A stretch of 64,000 nucleotides of DNA. It comes from Cupriavidus numazuensis (GTDB lineage Bacteria > Pseudomonadota > Gammaproteobacteria > Burkholderiales > Burkholderiaceae). The notes under the pieces are model-generated. The model saw nothing but the letters and a program-made list of their open reading frames with translations, was not told the origin of the DNA and ran no database searches. How positions within the stretch are numbered: position 1 is the first letter of the stretch; the number at the start of each line of letters is the position of its first letter. Where the stretch lies: assembly GCF_905397435.1 (NCBI RefSeq), contig NZ_CAJPVI010000009.1:115611-179610 (forward strand), in the 5' to 3' direction. The position numbers and the translations under genes were made by a program. Of the stretch, positions 1 through 9,354 are shown piece after piece.

Positions 1-102
1 GCAGCCCGCTACCACGCGAAAGCCATCCTTGGCGAGACGTTGGCAGATCGCGGTTCCGATGCCGCCCATACCGCCGGTCACATATGCAATGCGCTGAGTC
101 AT
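1..102 (-). CDS. phaB: Acetoacetyl-CoA reductase PhaB, N-terminal part (cut by window edge)
   Basis: NADPH-dependent reductase that makes (R)-3-hydroxybutyryl-CoA from acetoacetyl-CoA, the second step of polyhydroxybutyrate synthesis in the cytoplasm. Only the first 34 residues lie in the window. They begin [20 protein letters not shown], which contains the glycine-rich dinucleotide-binding motif of short-chain dehydrogenases (TGGxGGIG) and matches the start of PhaB from C. necator as I remember it. It is the third gene of a phaC-phaA-phaB operon, 76 bases after phaA. The rest of the gene continues beyond position 1. Confidence 0.95.
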   Translation of the reverse strand, partial: MTQRIAYVTGGMGGIGTAICQRLAKDGFRVVAGC

Positions 103-134
103 GTCTGCTCCTTGATTGGCTCTTCGTTATCTTC

Positions 135-166
135 GCCTGACCACGCAAATGGCTGCGCGGCCAGGC
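135..166 (-). other. Intercistronic stem-loop between phaA and phaB
   Basis: GCCTGACC (135-142) can pair with GGCCAGGC (159-166) with one G-U pair, and the stem continues inward with CGC/GCG after a mismatch. There is no T-tract, so it looks like an mRNA stability or processing element within the pha operon rather than a terminator. Confidence 0.45.
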
Positions 167-178
167 ACATCCCATCAA

Positions 179-1360
179 TTAATTGCGCTCGACTGCCAGC
201 GCCACACCCATGCCGCCACCGATACACAGCGAGGCGAGCCCCTTCTTCGCGTCGCGGCGCTTCATCTCATGCAGCAGCGTCACCAGGATACGGCAGCCCG
301 ACGCACCGATCGGGTGACCGATGGCAATGGCGCCGCCGTTCACGTTGACCTTGGACGTGTCCCAGCCCATCTGCTGGTGCACGGCCAGAGCCTGCGCGGC
401 GAAGGCTTCGTTGATTTCCATCAGGTCCAGGTCGCCCACGCCCCAGCCTGCACGCGACAGGCAGCGCTTGGATGCCGGCACCGGGCCCATGCCCATGACC
501 TTCGGGTCCACGCCGGCATTGGCGTAGGCCTTGATCGTGGCCAGCGGGGTCAGGCCCAGTTCCTTGGCCTTGGCGGCCGACATCACCACCACTGCGGCAG
601 CACCGTCGTTGATGCCCGAGGCATTGGCCGCGGTCACCGTGCCGGCCTTATCGAAGGCGGGCTTCAGGCCGGACATGCTGTCCATCGTGGCGCCCTGTCG
701 GACGAACTCATCCGTCTTGAACGCCACCGGGTCACCCTTGCGCTGCGGAATCAACACCGGGACGATTTCATCATCGAACTTGCCGGCCTTCTGCGCAGCT
801 TCGGCCTTGTTTTGCGAGGCCACGGCGAACTCGTCCTGCGCTTCGCGCGTGATGCCATACTCCTTGGCCACGTTTTCCGCGGTGATGCCCATGTGGTACT
901 GGTTGTACACGTCCCACAGGCCGTCGACGATCATCGTGTCGACCAGCTTGGCGTCGCCCATGCGGAAGCCATCGCGCGAGCCCGGCAGCACGTGCGGTGC
1001 TGCGCTCATGTTCTCCTGACCACCGGCCACGACGATCTCGGCTTCGCCGGCGAGGATGGCGTTGGCGGCCAGCATCACGGCCTTCAGGCCCGAGCCGCAC
1101 ACCTTGTTGATGGTCATGGCCGGCACCGACGACGGCAGGCCCGCCTTGATGGATGCCTGGCGCGCCGGGTTCTGGCCCGAACCGGCCGTGAGCACCTGGC
1201 CCATGATCACTTCGCTGACCTGTTCCGGCTTCACGCCTGCACGCTCCAGTGCGGCCTTGATGGCAATCGCGCCCAGTTCCGGGGCGGGAATCTTCGCGAG
1301 CGAACCGCCAAACTTGCCAACGGCGGTACGGGCGGCGGAAACGATGACGATATCGGTCAT
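179..1360 (-). CDS. phaA: Acetyl-CoA acetyltransferase (beta-ketothiolase) PhaA
   Basis: Biosynthetic thiolase that condenses two acetyl-CoA into acetoacetyl-CoA, the first step of polyhydroxybutyrate synthesis. The 393-residue product has all thiolase landmarks: the nucleophile Cys88 in NKVCGSG, His349 in IGHPIGASG and the second catalytic Cys379 in LCIGGGMG. These numbers equal those of C. necator PhaA. The start [10 protein letters not shown] at 1360 was preferred over the ATG five codons upstream because it fits the family N-terminus and length. It is the middle gene of phaC-phaA-phaB, 71 bases after phaC, and is probably transcribed from the phaC promoter. Confidence 0.98.
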   Translation of the reverse strand: MTDIVIVSAARTAVGKFGGSLAKIPAPELGAIAIKAALERAGVKPEQVSEVIMGQVLTAGSGQNPARQASIKAGLPSSVPAMTINKVCGSGLKAVMLAANAILAGEAEIVVAGGQENMSAAPHVLPGSRDGFRMGDAKLVDTMIVDGLWDVYNQYHMGITAENVAKEYGITREAQDEFAVASQNKAEAAQKAGKFDDEIVPVLIPQRKGDPVAFKTDEFVRQGATMDSMSGLKPAFDKAGTVTAANASGINDGAAAVVVMSAAKAKELGLTPLATIKAYANAGVDPKVMGMGPVPASKRCLSRAGWGVGDLDLMEINEAFAAQALAVHQQMGWDTSKVNVNGGAIAIGHPIGASGCRILVTLLHEMKRRDAKKGLASLCIGGGMGVALAVERN

Positions 1361-1400
1361 TTGGAGTCCTCTCAATGAATATCTTGGGGGTCAGCGGGCA

Positions 1401-1420
1401 GGTCCCGGAATAGCGGGACC
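1401..1420 (-). other. Intercistronic stem-loop between phaC and phaA
   Basis: Perfect 7-bp inverted repeat GGTCCCG (1401-1407) / CGGGACC (1414-1420) with a 6-base loop. No T-run follows in the direction of pha transcription, so an mRNA-processing or stability role is more likely than termination. Confidence 0.45.
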
Positions 1421-1431
1421 GCTCGCAAGAG

Positions 1432-3207
1432 TCATGCCTTGGCCTTGACGTAACGGCCCGGCGCGGGTTCGATGGCAGCGTAACGCTTGCTGCCGTATTC
1501 GGTCGGTGCGGCACGCTTGGCGCCGGCCTGCTTGCCCAGCCACGTCATCCAGTCCGGCCACCAGCTGCCATGGTGTTCCTCGGCACCGGCCAGCCAGTCT
1601 TGCGCCGATTCCGGCAGCGCATCGTTGGTCCAGTGGCTGCGCTTTTTCTTGGCGGGCGGGTTGATGACACCGGCAATGTGCCCCGACGCGCCGAGCACGA
1701 AGCGCAGGTCGTTCTTGAGCAAGGTGGTCGACGCATACGCGGCCGTCCACGGCACGATGTGGTCCTCGCGCGAGCCGTAGATATAGGTCGGCACGTTGAT
1801 GGCGCTAAGGTCGACCGGCTCGTTGCACACGGTCAGCTTGCCCGGCTCCTTCAGCTCGTTCTGCAGATAGGTGTGGCGCAGGTACCAGCAATACCACGGC
1901 CCCGGCAGGTTGGTGGCGTCGCCGTTCCAGAACAGCAGGTCGAACGGCACCGGCGTGTTGCCCTTCAGGTAGTTGTCGACCACGTAGTTCCAGACCAGGT
2001 CGTTCGGGCGCAGGAACGAGAACGTATTGGCCAGTTCCACGCCGCGCAGCAACCCGCCAGACGCGCCGCCGAGCGTGGCTTCGCGCAACTGCACGTGGGG
2101 CTCGTCGACGAATACGTCAAGGATGCCGGTATCGGTGAAGTCCAGCAGCGTGGTCAGCAGCGTCAGGCTGGCCACCGGGTGTTCGCCACGCGCGGCCAGC
2201 ACGGCCAGCGCGGTCGAAATGATGGTCCCACCCACGCAGAAGCCAAGCGTGTTGATCTTGTCCTGGCCGCTGATATCGCGCACCACTTCGATGGCGCGGA
2301 TGGCCGCGTTCTCGATGTAGTCATCCCACGTGCATCCCGCCATGCTGGCATCCGGGTTGCGCCACGACACCAGGAACACGGTATGGCCCTGCTCCACAGC
2401 GTACCGCACCAGCGAGCCTTCCGGCTGCAGGTCGAGGATGTAGAACTTGTTGATGCAAGGCGGCACCAGCAGCAGCGGACGCGTATAGACCTTGTCCGTC
2501 AGCGGCTTGTATTGCAGCAGCTGGAAGAATTCGTTTTCGAAGACCACCGCGCCTTCGGTGACGGCCATGTTGCGGCCGACTTCGAATGCGGTCTCGTCGG
2601 TCTGCGAAATCTTGCCGCGCGTCAGGTCCTCGAGCATGTTCCGCATGCCGGCACGCAGCGATTCCCCGCGCGACTCGATCAAGCGGTTCTGGGCATCGGG
2701 ATTCGTCGCCAGGAAATTGGCCGGCGACATCGCATCGACCCATTGCGACACGGCGAAGCGGATACGCTGGCGGGTCTTGGGATCCGCCTCGACGGCCTCG
2801 GCCAGTTCCGTCAGGGCGCGCGCATTGAGCAGGTAGAACGCCGCGGTGTAGCGGTACGGCGCGTTCTTGTGCCAGGCCTCGCTGGCAAAGCGCCGATCGT
2901 GGAGCTTGCCCGCGGATTCGGTATCGCCACCCGCCAGGCCGCGCCACAGTTCCGTGAAGTCGCGCATGTAGCGCTGCTGGATTTCCGCGAGCTGGGCCGG
3001 GTCGATCTTGACGCCCGCAAGCGGGCTAGCCGCGAAGGCCTCGAAACCCGGAAAACCACCGGGGATCGTGCCGCCGTTGCCCTCAGGGCCTTGCCACTGA
3101 CGGGACCACTCCAGCCACGTTGCTGGATCCAATGGCCCCGGCGGGAACATGAACGGTTGGGACTTGCCTTCCGTTGAGGAAGCTGCCGCACCTTTGCCGG
3201 TCGCCAT
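1432..3207 (-). CDS. phaC: Class I poly(3-hydroxyalkanoate) synthase PhaC
   Basis: Polymerises (R)-3-hydroxybutyryl-CoA into polyhydroxybutyrate at the granule surface. The 591-residue protein (C. necator PhaC1 has 589) shows the variable N-terminal region (about 1-100), then the alpha/beta-hydrolase catalytic domain. The lipase-like box GFCVGG carries the nucleophile Cys324; Asp482 (SREDH) and His510 (GASGH) complete the triad. The conserved Trp-rich segment EHHGSWWPDW and the C-terminus PAPGRYVKAKA are present. Compared with the H16 sequence I remember, residues 20-100 diverge and a few residues are missing near 383-386 (GGASGGLLRG). It is the first gene of phaCAB and has its own sigma70-type promoter about 270-290 bases upstream. 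Confidence 0.98.
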   Translation of the reverse strand: MATGKGAAASSTEGKSQPFMFPPGPLDPATWLEWSRQWQGPEGNGGTIPGGFPGFEAFAASPLAGVKIDPAQLAEIQQRYMRDFTELWRGLAGGDTESAGKLHDRRFASEAWHKNAPYRYTAAFYLLNARALTELAEAVEADPKTRQRIRFAVSQWVDAMSPANFLATNPDAQNRLIESRGESLRAGMRNMLEDLTRGKISQTDETAFEVGRNMAVTEGAVVFENEFFQLLQYKPLTDKVYTRPLLLVPPCINKFYILDLQPEGSLVRYAVEQGHTVFLVSWRNPDASMAGCTWDDYIENAAIRAIEVVRDISGQDKINTLGFCVGGTIISTALAVLAARGEHPVASLTLLTTLLDFTDTGILDVFVDEPHVQLREATLGGASGGLLRGVELANTFSFLRPNDLVWNYVVDNYLKGNTPVPFDLLFWNGDATNLPGPWYCWYLRHTYLQNELKEPGKLTVCNEPVDLSAINVPTYIYGSREDHIVPWTAAYASTTLLKNDLRFVLGASGHIAGVINPPAKKKRSHWTNDALPESAQDWLAGAEEHHGSWWPDWMTWLGKQAGAKRAAPTEYGSKRYAAIEPAPGRYVKAKA

Positions 3208-3471
3208 GATGTAATTGTCTCTCTGCCGTCACTATGTCAGACCGGCTCCGGGACATTGCCCTGGCCGGCACTTATGCATCTGGAGACGCAATCCGGATGG
3301 ACCTGGCGCGACGCCTCCGACCAAGGCGCCCAGGACTGCAGCTTGCAGCTATCCCTTCCATCTGGATAACGTCCCCCGTCCGGTTCGCACCGCAATCTGG
3401 CTGGCAGCGCCATGCGGTATGCTTGCCGGCAAAACAAAGGAATCTATTGGGATTCCGCAACATTCGAGGTC

Positions 3472-3501
3472 ATTGTTGCCTTGCAATGTACGCGCTGTCA
3501 A
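3472..3501 (-). promoter_or_regulatory. phaC promoter (-35 TTGACA, -10 AACAAT)
   Basis: On the minus strand TTGACA (3496-3501) is followed after exactly 18 bases by AACAAT (3472-3477). This is the arrangement of the experimentally mapped phaC1 promoter of C. necator as I remember it, and the flanking bases are also alike. Transcription would start around 3465, leaving a leader of roughly 260 bases before the phaC ATG at 3207. The 3208-3608 interval otherwise holds no convincing gene. Confidence 0.75.
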
Positions 3502-3608
3502 TGCAGAAAACCGCGTCGGCGCACCGGCCCGGAAAACCTACCCCACGGTAGCGGACCCGCGGGGCTGAACACCAGCGCGAAAGCCTACCTGCGAAGGATG
3601 AAAGTTTC

Positions 3609-3842
3609 ATGTACATCGTAGCCATTGGATGGCTCTATGTGGCACTGATGATGGCAATCACCGAGCACAACGTCGTTGCCGGTGTGGCCACGTTCCTGCT
3701 CTATGGCGCTGCGCCGGTCGCGCTGGTGCTCTACATCATGGGAACGCCCGGCAGGCGACAGCGCCGCAAAGCGGAGGAAGCGCGCGCAGATCGCGCGCGC
3801 ACGGAGGAAAACGCCAAAGCTGGCGAAAGCGGACCGCAGTGA
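3609..3842 (+). CDS. Small inner-membrane protein of unknown function
   Basis: A 77-residue protein beginning MYIVAIGWLYVALMMAITEH. It has two hydrophobic stretches (about residues 2-18 and 22-44) separated by a short polar turn, followed by a strongly charged Arg/Glu/Lys-rich tail from about residue 48. This suggests a two-pass membrane hairpin with a cytoplasmic tail. AAGGA lies 8-12 bases before the ATG. It is divergent from phaC and ends 16 bases from the convergent pgeF stop. I recognise the type as a conserved small protein of Burkholderiales next to phaC, but know no function. Confidence 0.7.
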   Translation: MYIVAIGWLYVALMMAITEHNVVAGVATFLLYGAAPVALVLYIMGTPGRRQRRKAEEARADRARTEENAKAGESGPQ

Positions 3843-3858
3843 CGGGCCCGCAACTGGC

Positions 3859-4653
3859 TCAGCTTTCGAGCCAGACGAGACTGGCCATGCGGCCTGTGAC
3901 ACCGTCGCGCCGATACGAGTAGAACCGCTGCGGCTCGGATACGGTGCACGCATCGCCGCCGTAGATATCGGTGCAGCCTGCGCGGGCGAGGCGCGTGCGG
4001 GCCAGCGCATAGATGTCGGCCAAGTACTTGCCCTCAGCGCCAGGTCGAAAGGCTGCTTCGACCGCCGCATGCTCGCCGGCACGCGCCTGCGCGAGGAAGG
4101 CCTCGCGGACTTCGGCACCGACTTCGAACGCACCGGGCCCGATAGCGGGACCCAGCCACGCGAGCCAGCGCGTCGACGGCTTGCCGCGTGCCGCCTGCAT
4201 GCGTGCCAGCGCGGCTTCGATGACACCGTTGCACAGGCCGCGCCATCCCGCATGCGCGGCGCCGACAACGGTCCCTTCCGTATCGCATAGCAGCACAGGT
4301 AGGCAGTCCGCCGTCATGATTGCGCACACCTGTCCGGGCACCATGGCCACACTTGCATCCGCACGCGGCACCACACCCGGTTCCGCAAGATGGTCCACCG
4401 TGGCCACGGCGCAGCCATGTACCTGCTCGAGCCACAACGGCATGGCAGGTAGATGCGCGGCGAGCTTCGCCCGATTTTCCGCGACGAGCAACGGGTCATC
4501 CCCGACATGCGTGCCGAGGTTCAGGCCGCCTGGTGCGCCGCCATCGAGCCCGTACGGACCACGGCTCACGCCACCCGCACGCGTCGTGGACAACGCGCGC
4601 ACCGAGGCAGGAGCCGGCCAGTCGGGCCGCAGCCACGCGGTGTCAGTCGTCAT
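3859..4653 (-). CDS. pgeF: Multicopper-oxidase-like laccase-domain protein, purine nucleoside phosphorylase family (YfiH/PgeF)
   Basis: Member of the YfiH/DUF152 family. E. coli YfiH (PgeF) edits peptidoglycan precursors by removing wrongly added amino acids, and other members act as purine nucleoside phosphorylase or adenosine deaminase. Family motifs are present: LEQVHG with a metal-ligand His, [12 protein letters not shown] with a ligand Cys, and AAHAGWRGL with a second ligand His. The start [12 protein letters not shown] at 4653 gives 264 residues, the usual length. An ATG 35 codons upstream would run deep into rluD and the added peptide looks like out-of-frame rluD. The gene overlaps the 3' end of rluD by 11 bases, suggesting translational coupling. 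Confidence 0.85.
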   Translation of the reverse strand: MTTDTAWLRPDWPAPASVRALSTTRAGGVSRGPYGLDGGAPGGLNLGTHVGDDPLLVAENRAKLAAHLPAMPLWLEQVHGCAVATVDHLAEPGVVPRADASVAMVPGQVCAIMTADCLPVLLCDTEGTVVGAAHAGWRGLCNGVIEAALARMQAARGKPSTRWLAWLGPAIGPGAFEVGAEVREAFLAQARAGEHAAVEAAFRPGAEGKYLADIYALARTRLARAGCTDIYGGDACTVSEPQRFYSYRRDGVTGRMASLVWLES

Positions 4654-5854
4654 CGTCACCCTCCCCGTCGGCCCAGATGACTTCGGGGCCGTCTTCCCAG
4701 TCCTCGTCCCAGTCGTCCTCATCGGCTTCGGTTTCACCGGCGGAGAAATCGAGCGCATCGATCAGCGCCTGGAGGTCTTCCGGCGGCGGCGCGGTCCACG
4801 ACACGGACTTGCCAGTGACCGGGTGCACCAACCCCAGCTTGAACGCATGCAGTGCCTGCCGCTCGAACGGCACCGGTAACGTCACGCGCACGGCGGGCCG
4901 CTGCCCGCGTTGCGTCGCGCGGTAGTAGACCGGATCGCCCACCAGCGGATGGCCGATCGATTCGAAGTGCACGCGGATCTGGTGTGTGCGCCCGGTTTCG
5001 AGCTGGCAGCGCACCATCGACACGAAACTGCGCCCGAGCGGCACCGTGGCCAGCGTGCGGAAGTGCGTGCGCGAGGGCTTGCCGCTGTTGGTGTGAACGA
5101 TGGCCATGCGCGTGCGCTCACGCGGATCGCGGCCGATCGGGGCGTCGATGGTGCCCTCCTCGTACGTACGACCCCACACCAGAGCGAGATACGTGCGCTT
5201 GACGGTGCGCGCCTGCAGCTGGCGCACGAGGTCGGTTTGTGCCGTCAGCGTGCGCGCGACCACCATCAGGCCCGAGGTCTCTTTGTCCAGCCGGTGCACG
5301 ATGCCCGCGCGTGGCAGCGCTGCCGCCGCCGGGTCGCGATGCAGCAGCCCGTTGAGGACCGTACCGCTCCAGTTGCCCGCTGCCGGGTGCACGACCAGCC
5401 CGGCGGGCTTGTCGATGACCAGCAGCGCGTCGTCTTCGTACACGACCTCCAGCGGCACGTCTTCGGGGGCGAATGCCTGCGATTCCGGCGCAGCCTGCGG
5501 CTGTACCTCGATGCGGTTTCCCATCTGCACCGCGTCGCGCGGCCGGCGTACTTCACCGTCGACGCGTACCGCACCGCTTTCGATCCACTGTTGCAGCCGG
5601 CTGCGTGAAAACTCGCTGAAGTGCCGCGCAAGCAGCTTGTCCAGCCGCTCGCCATGTGCGGCGCTGTCGACTTCCAATGTCAGAGGCACCGACAGGTCGT
5701 TTAGGGGTGCTGCGGGCACCTCGTCAGCGAAGTCGTCGGTTTCATCGTTATCGGTCTGGGATGCCTGGATGCGCACCTGTTCAGGCGGCACTCCCCCCAC
5801 GCCGGATTCTGGCTGAGGGCTTGGGCTATAATGCTTGACGCTATTTTTCTTCAT
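4643..5854 (-). CDS. rluD: 23S rRNA pseudouridine synthase RluD
   Basis: Makes pseudouridines in helix 69 of 23S rRNA (positions 1911, 1915 and 1917 in E. coli). The 403-residue product has an N-terminal acidic, low-complexity segment, an S4 RNA-binding domain ([20 protein letters not shown]) and the RluA-family catalytic motif [10 protein letters not shown] with the catalytic Asp. It ends in an unusually acidic tail of about 30 residues ([20 protein letters not shown]). The start [10 protein letters not shown] at 5854 was chosen; an ATG six codons upstream (5872) is possible. It is divergent from bamD with only 16 bases between the two start codons, a common pairing in betaproteobacteria. 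Confidence 0.92.
   Translation of the reverse strand: MKKNSVKHYSPSPQPESGVGGVPPEQVRIQASQTDNDETDDFADEVPAAPLNDLSVPLTLEVDSAAHGERLDKLLARHFSEFSRSRLQQWIESGAVRVDGEVRRPRDAVQMGNRIEVQPQAAPESQAFAPEDVPLEVVYEDDALLVIDKPAGLVVHPAAGNWSGTVLNGLLHRDPAAAALPRAGIVHRLDKETSGLMVVARTLTAQTDLVRQLQARTVKRTYLALVWGRTYEEGTIDAPIGRDPRERTRMAIVHTNSGKPSRTHFRTLATVPLGRSFVSMVRCQLETGRTHQIRVHFESIGHPLVGDPVYYRATQRGQRPAVRVTLPVPFERQALHAFKLGLVHPVTGKSVSWTAPPPEDLQALIDALDFSAGETEADEDDWDEDWEDGPEVIWADGEGDDDD
5827..5832 (+). promoter_or_regulatory. Candidate -10 element for bamD inside the rluD 5' end
   Basis: A perfect TATAAT lies 38 bases upstream of the proposed bamD start and would place the transcription start near 5839. No good -35 hexamer is visible at the right spacing. 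The element lies within the first ten codons of the divergent rluD gene. Confidence 0.45.
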
Positions 5855-5870
5855 CCGGGATACGTTGCCC

Positions 5871-6701
5871 ATGCAATTGCTGAGCATGAAGCGCGCCAAT
5901 TGGCGCGCGCGATTTGGAGCGATTCTGCTCGCAGGCGGCTGCGTCATGCTGTCGGCATGCGGCCTGCTTGCTGACCAGCCCGACGAAACCGCCGGCTGGT
6001 CGGCCAACAAATTATATTCGGAAGCCAAGGACGCCCTCGACGGCGGCGACTATTCGCGTGCCGTAAAGCTGTACGAAAAGCTGGAAGGCCGCTATCCGTT
6101 TGGCCGTTACGCCCAGCAAGCCCAGATCGACACCGCCTACGCCAGCTACAAGGACGGCGAGACGGCAGCGGCACTGGCGGCGGTGGATCGCTTCATCCAG
6201 CTGCACCCGAGCCATCCCAATATCGATTACGCCTACTACCTGAAGGGGCTGATCAACTTCAACGACAACCTGGGCTGGCTGGGCCGCTTCTCCGGCCAGG
6301 ATCTCAGCGAGCGCGACCCGAAGGCCGCCCGCGCGGCGTACGACGCCTTCAATACGCTGGTCACGCGCTTCCCGGACAGCAAGTACACGCCTGATGCCGC
6401 CGCGCGCATGCAGTACATCGTCAACTCGCTGGCCCAGCACGAAGTCCATGCCGCGCGCTATTACTACAAGCGCGGCGCCTACCTGGCGGCGGTCAACCGC
6501 GCCCAGCAGGCACTCAAGGACTATGACGGCGCGCCCGCCAACGAGGAAGCGCTGTACATCATGATCCGTTCGTACGACTCGCTTGGCATGAAGGATCTGC
6601 GTGACGATACCGCCCGCGTGATGGAGCGCAATTTCCCGAACAGCGACTACATCAAGTACGGCGAACGCCGCAAGGACAAGTCCTGGTGGGAAGTGTTCTG
6701 A
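5871..6701 (+). CDS. bamD: Outer-membrane assembly lipoprotein BamD (ComL)
   Basis: Essential lipoprotein of the BAM complex, anchored in the inner leaflet of the outer membrane, which helps BamA insert beta-barrel proteins. The 276-residue precursor starts with a basic signal peptide and a lipobox ending LSAC (Cys about residue 24). The mature part is a chain of TPR-like repeats, e.g. [41 protein letters not shown] and [19 protein letters not shown]. The start [15 protein letters not shown] at 5871 is taken; an ATG at 5886 gives an equally good signal peptide. It is divergent from rluD and ends at a hairpin terminator shared with dinG. Confidence 0.95.
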   Translation: MQLLSMKRANWRARFGAILLAGGCVMLSACGLLADQPDETAGWSANKLYSEAKDALDGGDYSRAVKLYEKLEGRYPFGRYAQQAQIDTAYASYKDGETAAALAAVDRFIQLHPSHPNIDYAYYLKGLINFNDNLGWLGRFSGQDLSERDPKAARAAYDAFNTLVTRFPDSKYTPDAAARMQYIVNSLAQHEVHAARYYYKRGAYLAAVNRAQQALKDYDGAPANEEALYIMIRSYDSLGMKDLRDDTARVMERNFPNSDYIKYGERRKDKSWWEVF

Positions 6702-6741
6702 TCAACAAAGATGCGGAGCGTTGACTCCGCGACGCATATGA

Positions 6742-6774
6742 AAACGGGGCAGATCCGCAAGGACTGCCCCGTTT
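6742..6774. terminator. Bidirectional rho-independent terminator (bamD / dinG)
   Basis: Perfect inverted repeat AAACGGGGCAG (6742-6752) / CTGCCCCGTTT (6764-6774) with an 11-base loop, between convergent bamD and the helicase gene. A-rich and T-rich ends flank it on the two strands. Confidence 0.8.
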
Positions 6775-6804
6775 CTCGTCGTGCGACCGGATCGGCGATG
6801 CCGC

Positions 6805-9015
6805 TCAGTCCGGCTGCGGCTGCGCCTCGTCTTTCTTCCGCTCCCGCAACGACTCCAGGAAGCGCACAACTGTCGGCGCCTCGCGCGTACGCGTGAACGG
6901 CGGCAGGCTTTGCCAAATCTGGCGGCCATAGGGTTTTTCGACCAGCCGCGTATCGCAGATGGCCAGCACGCCGCGGTCGGATTCCGAGCGGATCAACCGC
7001 CCCGCGCCCTGCTTCAGCGTGATGACGGCATGCGGCAACTGGTGGACCGCAAACGGGCTGAGTCCCTTCTTTTGCAGCACCTCCATGCGCGCGGCCAGCA
7101 CCGGATCATCAGGCGGCGCGAACGGCAGCTTGTCGATGATCACGAGCGACAGCGCCTCGCCGCGCACATCCACACCTTCCCAGAAACTCTGGCTGCCCAC
7201 CAGCACGGCATTGCCAAGCTCGCGGAAGCGGTCGAGCAATTCCGTGCGGCTGGCTTGTCCCTGGACGAGAAGCGGCAATTCGAGACCACGCTCGGCAAAG
7301 GCATCGTAAAGCAGGTCGGACGCGCGCTGCACCGCGCGCAAGGTGGTGCACAGCAGGAACGTGCGCCCGCCGGCAGCCTCGATCAGCGGCAGCGCTGCCT
7401 GCACCACGGCGTCCGTGAACTGGGGCGAATTCGGCGGCGGCATGTCGCGCGGCACGTAGAGCAGCCCCTGCTTGCCGTAATCGAACGGGCTCGGCAGCGT
7501 CAGCGAGTTGTCCTTGTTGAGTCCGAGTTGCGCGGCGTAGTGAGTGAAGTTGCCCTTTACCGACAACGTGGCCGACGTGAACACCCATGCGCGCGGATGG
7601 CCTTCGCGCTGGCGCGTGAAGATCGGCGCGATCGACAGCGGCGTGCGATGCAGTTGCACCGTATGCGAAAAAACCTCCACCCAGCGCACCGTGTCAGGCC
7701 CGAACTGCGCGGGCGCGGTTGGTGGCGGCGGCACATCGGCTTGCGGCGCGGCGTCTCCGCCGCTGTCCGGCGTTTGCGGCGCGGGTGCCTCAAACGCCTT
7801 GCCTTCGTCCCGCCATGCTTCGAGGCGCTGTTGCAGCTCTACCGCGCGGCGGTGGCATTGCTGCAGCGTCTCGGCACGTTCGGCCTGGCTTTCGAGATGC
7901 TCGACGAACGTCGACAGCGCCTCTTCGAGCGCGTCGAGCGTATCGAAGAACGGTTCGCCGATGCGCCGGTCCGCCTCGATCTGACCCAGCGCCAGCCGCG
8001 CATTATCCTTGCTGAAGGCCAGCCGCAGATCGCGCGTGGCACGCTCGAGCGGCGCCGCGATACCGACCCAATCGACCGCGTCGCGCGCGTGCGAAAGCCC
8101 TTCGGCCACGGTGTCGCGGCAGATTTCGAGCAACTGGCTGGTCGACAGCGTTTCACCGAAGAACAGTGTCGCCGTATCCGGCAGCTGGTGCGCTTCGTCG
8201 AAGATGATCGTGTTCGCCGCGGGCAGGAGTTCGGCCATGCCGGTGTCGCGCAGTACGACATCGGCAAAGAACAGGTGGTGGTTCACCACGACCAGGTCGG
8301 CCTGCTGGGCCTCCTTGCGGGCCCGCATGACGAAGCAGTCCTTGTAGTTCGGGCACTCCGAGCCCAGGCAGTTGTCACGCGTGGAAGTCACCATCTGCCA
8401 CACGGGCGCGTTCTCGGGCACCGCGGCCAGTTCGGCCTTGTCGCCAGACGACGTGACCTTGGCAAAACGTGCGATTTCGCGCAGCCACGCGGCATCCTGC
8501 TTGGAGGCAAGCCGGCCATTGGCCTCCGCCCGCTCGAGGTGATAGTGGCACAGGTAGTTGGCGCGCCCCTTGAGCAGCGATACCGAGATCGGCACATTCA
8601 GCGCGCGCCGCACGGTCGGAATGTCGCGCAGGAAAAGCTGGTCCTGAAGGTTCTTCGTTCCTGTGGACAGGATGACCTTGCCGCCCCATAGCATGGCAGG
8701 CACGAGGTAGGCGAAGGTCTTGCCCGTGCCCGTCCCGGCTTCGACGATGACCGTGTCGCTCGCTTCGATCGCGCCGGCAACGGCTTCCGCCATCTTCTGC
8801 TGCGAGGCACGCGGACGATAGCCCGGGATGCCCTGCGCCAGGGTGCCGGTGTCTGCAAAGATCCTGGCCAGTTCGCTGGCGTGGTCGGCAGGCACCGCGG
8901 ACGCGGGAACCAGTTCCGCCTGCGCCGGGGCCGGGGCCGGGTTATCGACGGCGGCGTCGATGGCGGTATCTGCGTCCGGCTCTGGCAGGTCGGTCGGATC
9001 GGTAACGGTGGTCAA
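6805..9015 (-). CDS. dinG: DinG/YoaA-family ATP-dependent DNA helicase (XPD-like, iron-sulfur)
   Basis: Superfamily 2 helicase of the XPD/DinG type, expected to unwind 5'-tailed DNA, R-loops or D-loops. The 736-residue protein has Walker A (VEAGTGTGKT), the DEAH box (IFDEAHQLPD) and C-terminal motifs including GSQSFWEGVDVRG and the motif VI region QGAGRLIRSESDRG. Four cysteines that would hold a 4Fe-4S cluster lie between motifs I and II (one in YLCHYHLERAE, three in CLGSECPNYKDC). The first 60 residues are an acidic, Ala/Pro-rich extension. Whether it equals E. coli DinG or YoaA cannot be decided from length alone. It stands alone and converges on bamD. Confidence 0.88.
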   Translation of the reverse strand: MTTVTDPTDLPEPDADTAIDAAVDNPAPAPAQAELVPASAVPADHASELARIFADTGTLAQGIPGYRPRASQQKMAEAVAGAIEASDTVIVEAGTGTGKTFAYLVPAMLWGGKVILSTGTKNLQDQLFLRDIPTVRRALNVPISVSLLKGRANYLCHYHLERAEANGRLASKQDAAWLREIARFAKVTSSGDKAELAAVPENAPVWQMVTSTRDNCLGSECPNYKDCFVMRARKEAQQADLVVVNHHLFFADVVLRDTGMAELLPAANTIIFDEAHQLPDTATLFFGETLSTSQLLEICRDTVAEGLSHARDAVDWVGIAAPLERATRDLRLAFSKDNARLALGQIEADRRIGEPFFDTLDALEEALSTFVEHLESQAERAETLQQCHRRAVELQQRLEAWRDEGKAFEAPAPQTPDSGGDAAPQADVPPPPTAPAQFGPDTVRWVEVFSHTVQLHRTPLSIAPIFTRQREGHPRAWVFTSATLSVKGNFTHYAAQLGLNKDNSLTLPSPFDYGKQGLLYVPRDMPPPNSPQFTDAVVQAALPLIEAAGGRTFLLCTTLRAVQRASDLLYDAFAERGLELPLLVQGQASRTELLDRFRELGNAVLVGSQSFWEGVDVRGEALSLVIIDKLPFAPPDDPVLAARMEVLQKKGLSPFAVHQLPHAVITLKQGAGRLIRSESDRGVLAICDTRLVEKPYGRQIWQSLPPFTRTREAPTVVRFLESLRERKKDEAQPQPD

Positions 9016-9097
9016 GGCTGGTAAGGCTCGGGATTGCGGGATTGCGGGATGACGGGATAGCGCGCCATGCGGTGCTGGCTGTGTCGGCGTGCGGCGC

Positions 9098-9301
9098 TCA
9101 GGCCGGCACGTCGGGTTCGAGCTGCAGTTGCAGCAGGGTGATGGCGTCCTTCAGCTTGAGGCGGCGCTTCTTCAGCCGCCTGAGCTGCAGTTCGTCATGG
9201 GCCGGATCCTCGGCCAGCCGGTCGATCAGCGAATCCAGGTCGCGGTGCTCGATCTGCAGTTCAATGATCTGCCGCTCGAGGGTGTTCAGGTTAGTGTCCA
9301 T
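9098..9301 (-). CDS. DUF465/YdcH-type small coiled-coil protein
   Basis: A 67-residue, almost wholly helical and charged protein starting [21 protein letters not shown] and continuing through [19 protein letters not shown]. The hydrophobic heptad pattern and the [11 protein letters not shown] segment are typical of the YdcH (DUF465) family, whose function is unknown. An ATG five codons upstream (9316) is an alternative start. It lies downstream of the exported charged protein on the same strand with 53 bases between them. Confidence 0.8.
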   Translation of the reverse strand: MDTNLNTLERQIIELQIEHRDLDSLIDRLAEDPAHDELQLRRLKKRRLKLKDAITLLQLQLEPDVPA

Positions 9302-9354
9302 ATGTATTTCCCCCACCGCCTCTGCCGGGACAGGCTGGCGCGGCTCGCTCCGGC

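Noticed and set aside
1570..3177. 535-codon open frame on the plus strand opposite phaC
   Set aside because: It is a mirror of phaC caused by high GC; the product is Arg/His/Val-rich with no domain, while phaC is certain.
6781..8691. 636-codon open frame opposite the DinG-type helicase gene
   Set aside because: Arg-rich low-complexity product without motifs; the helicase on the minus strand has all its motifs.
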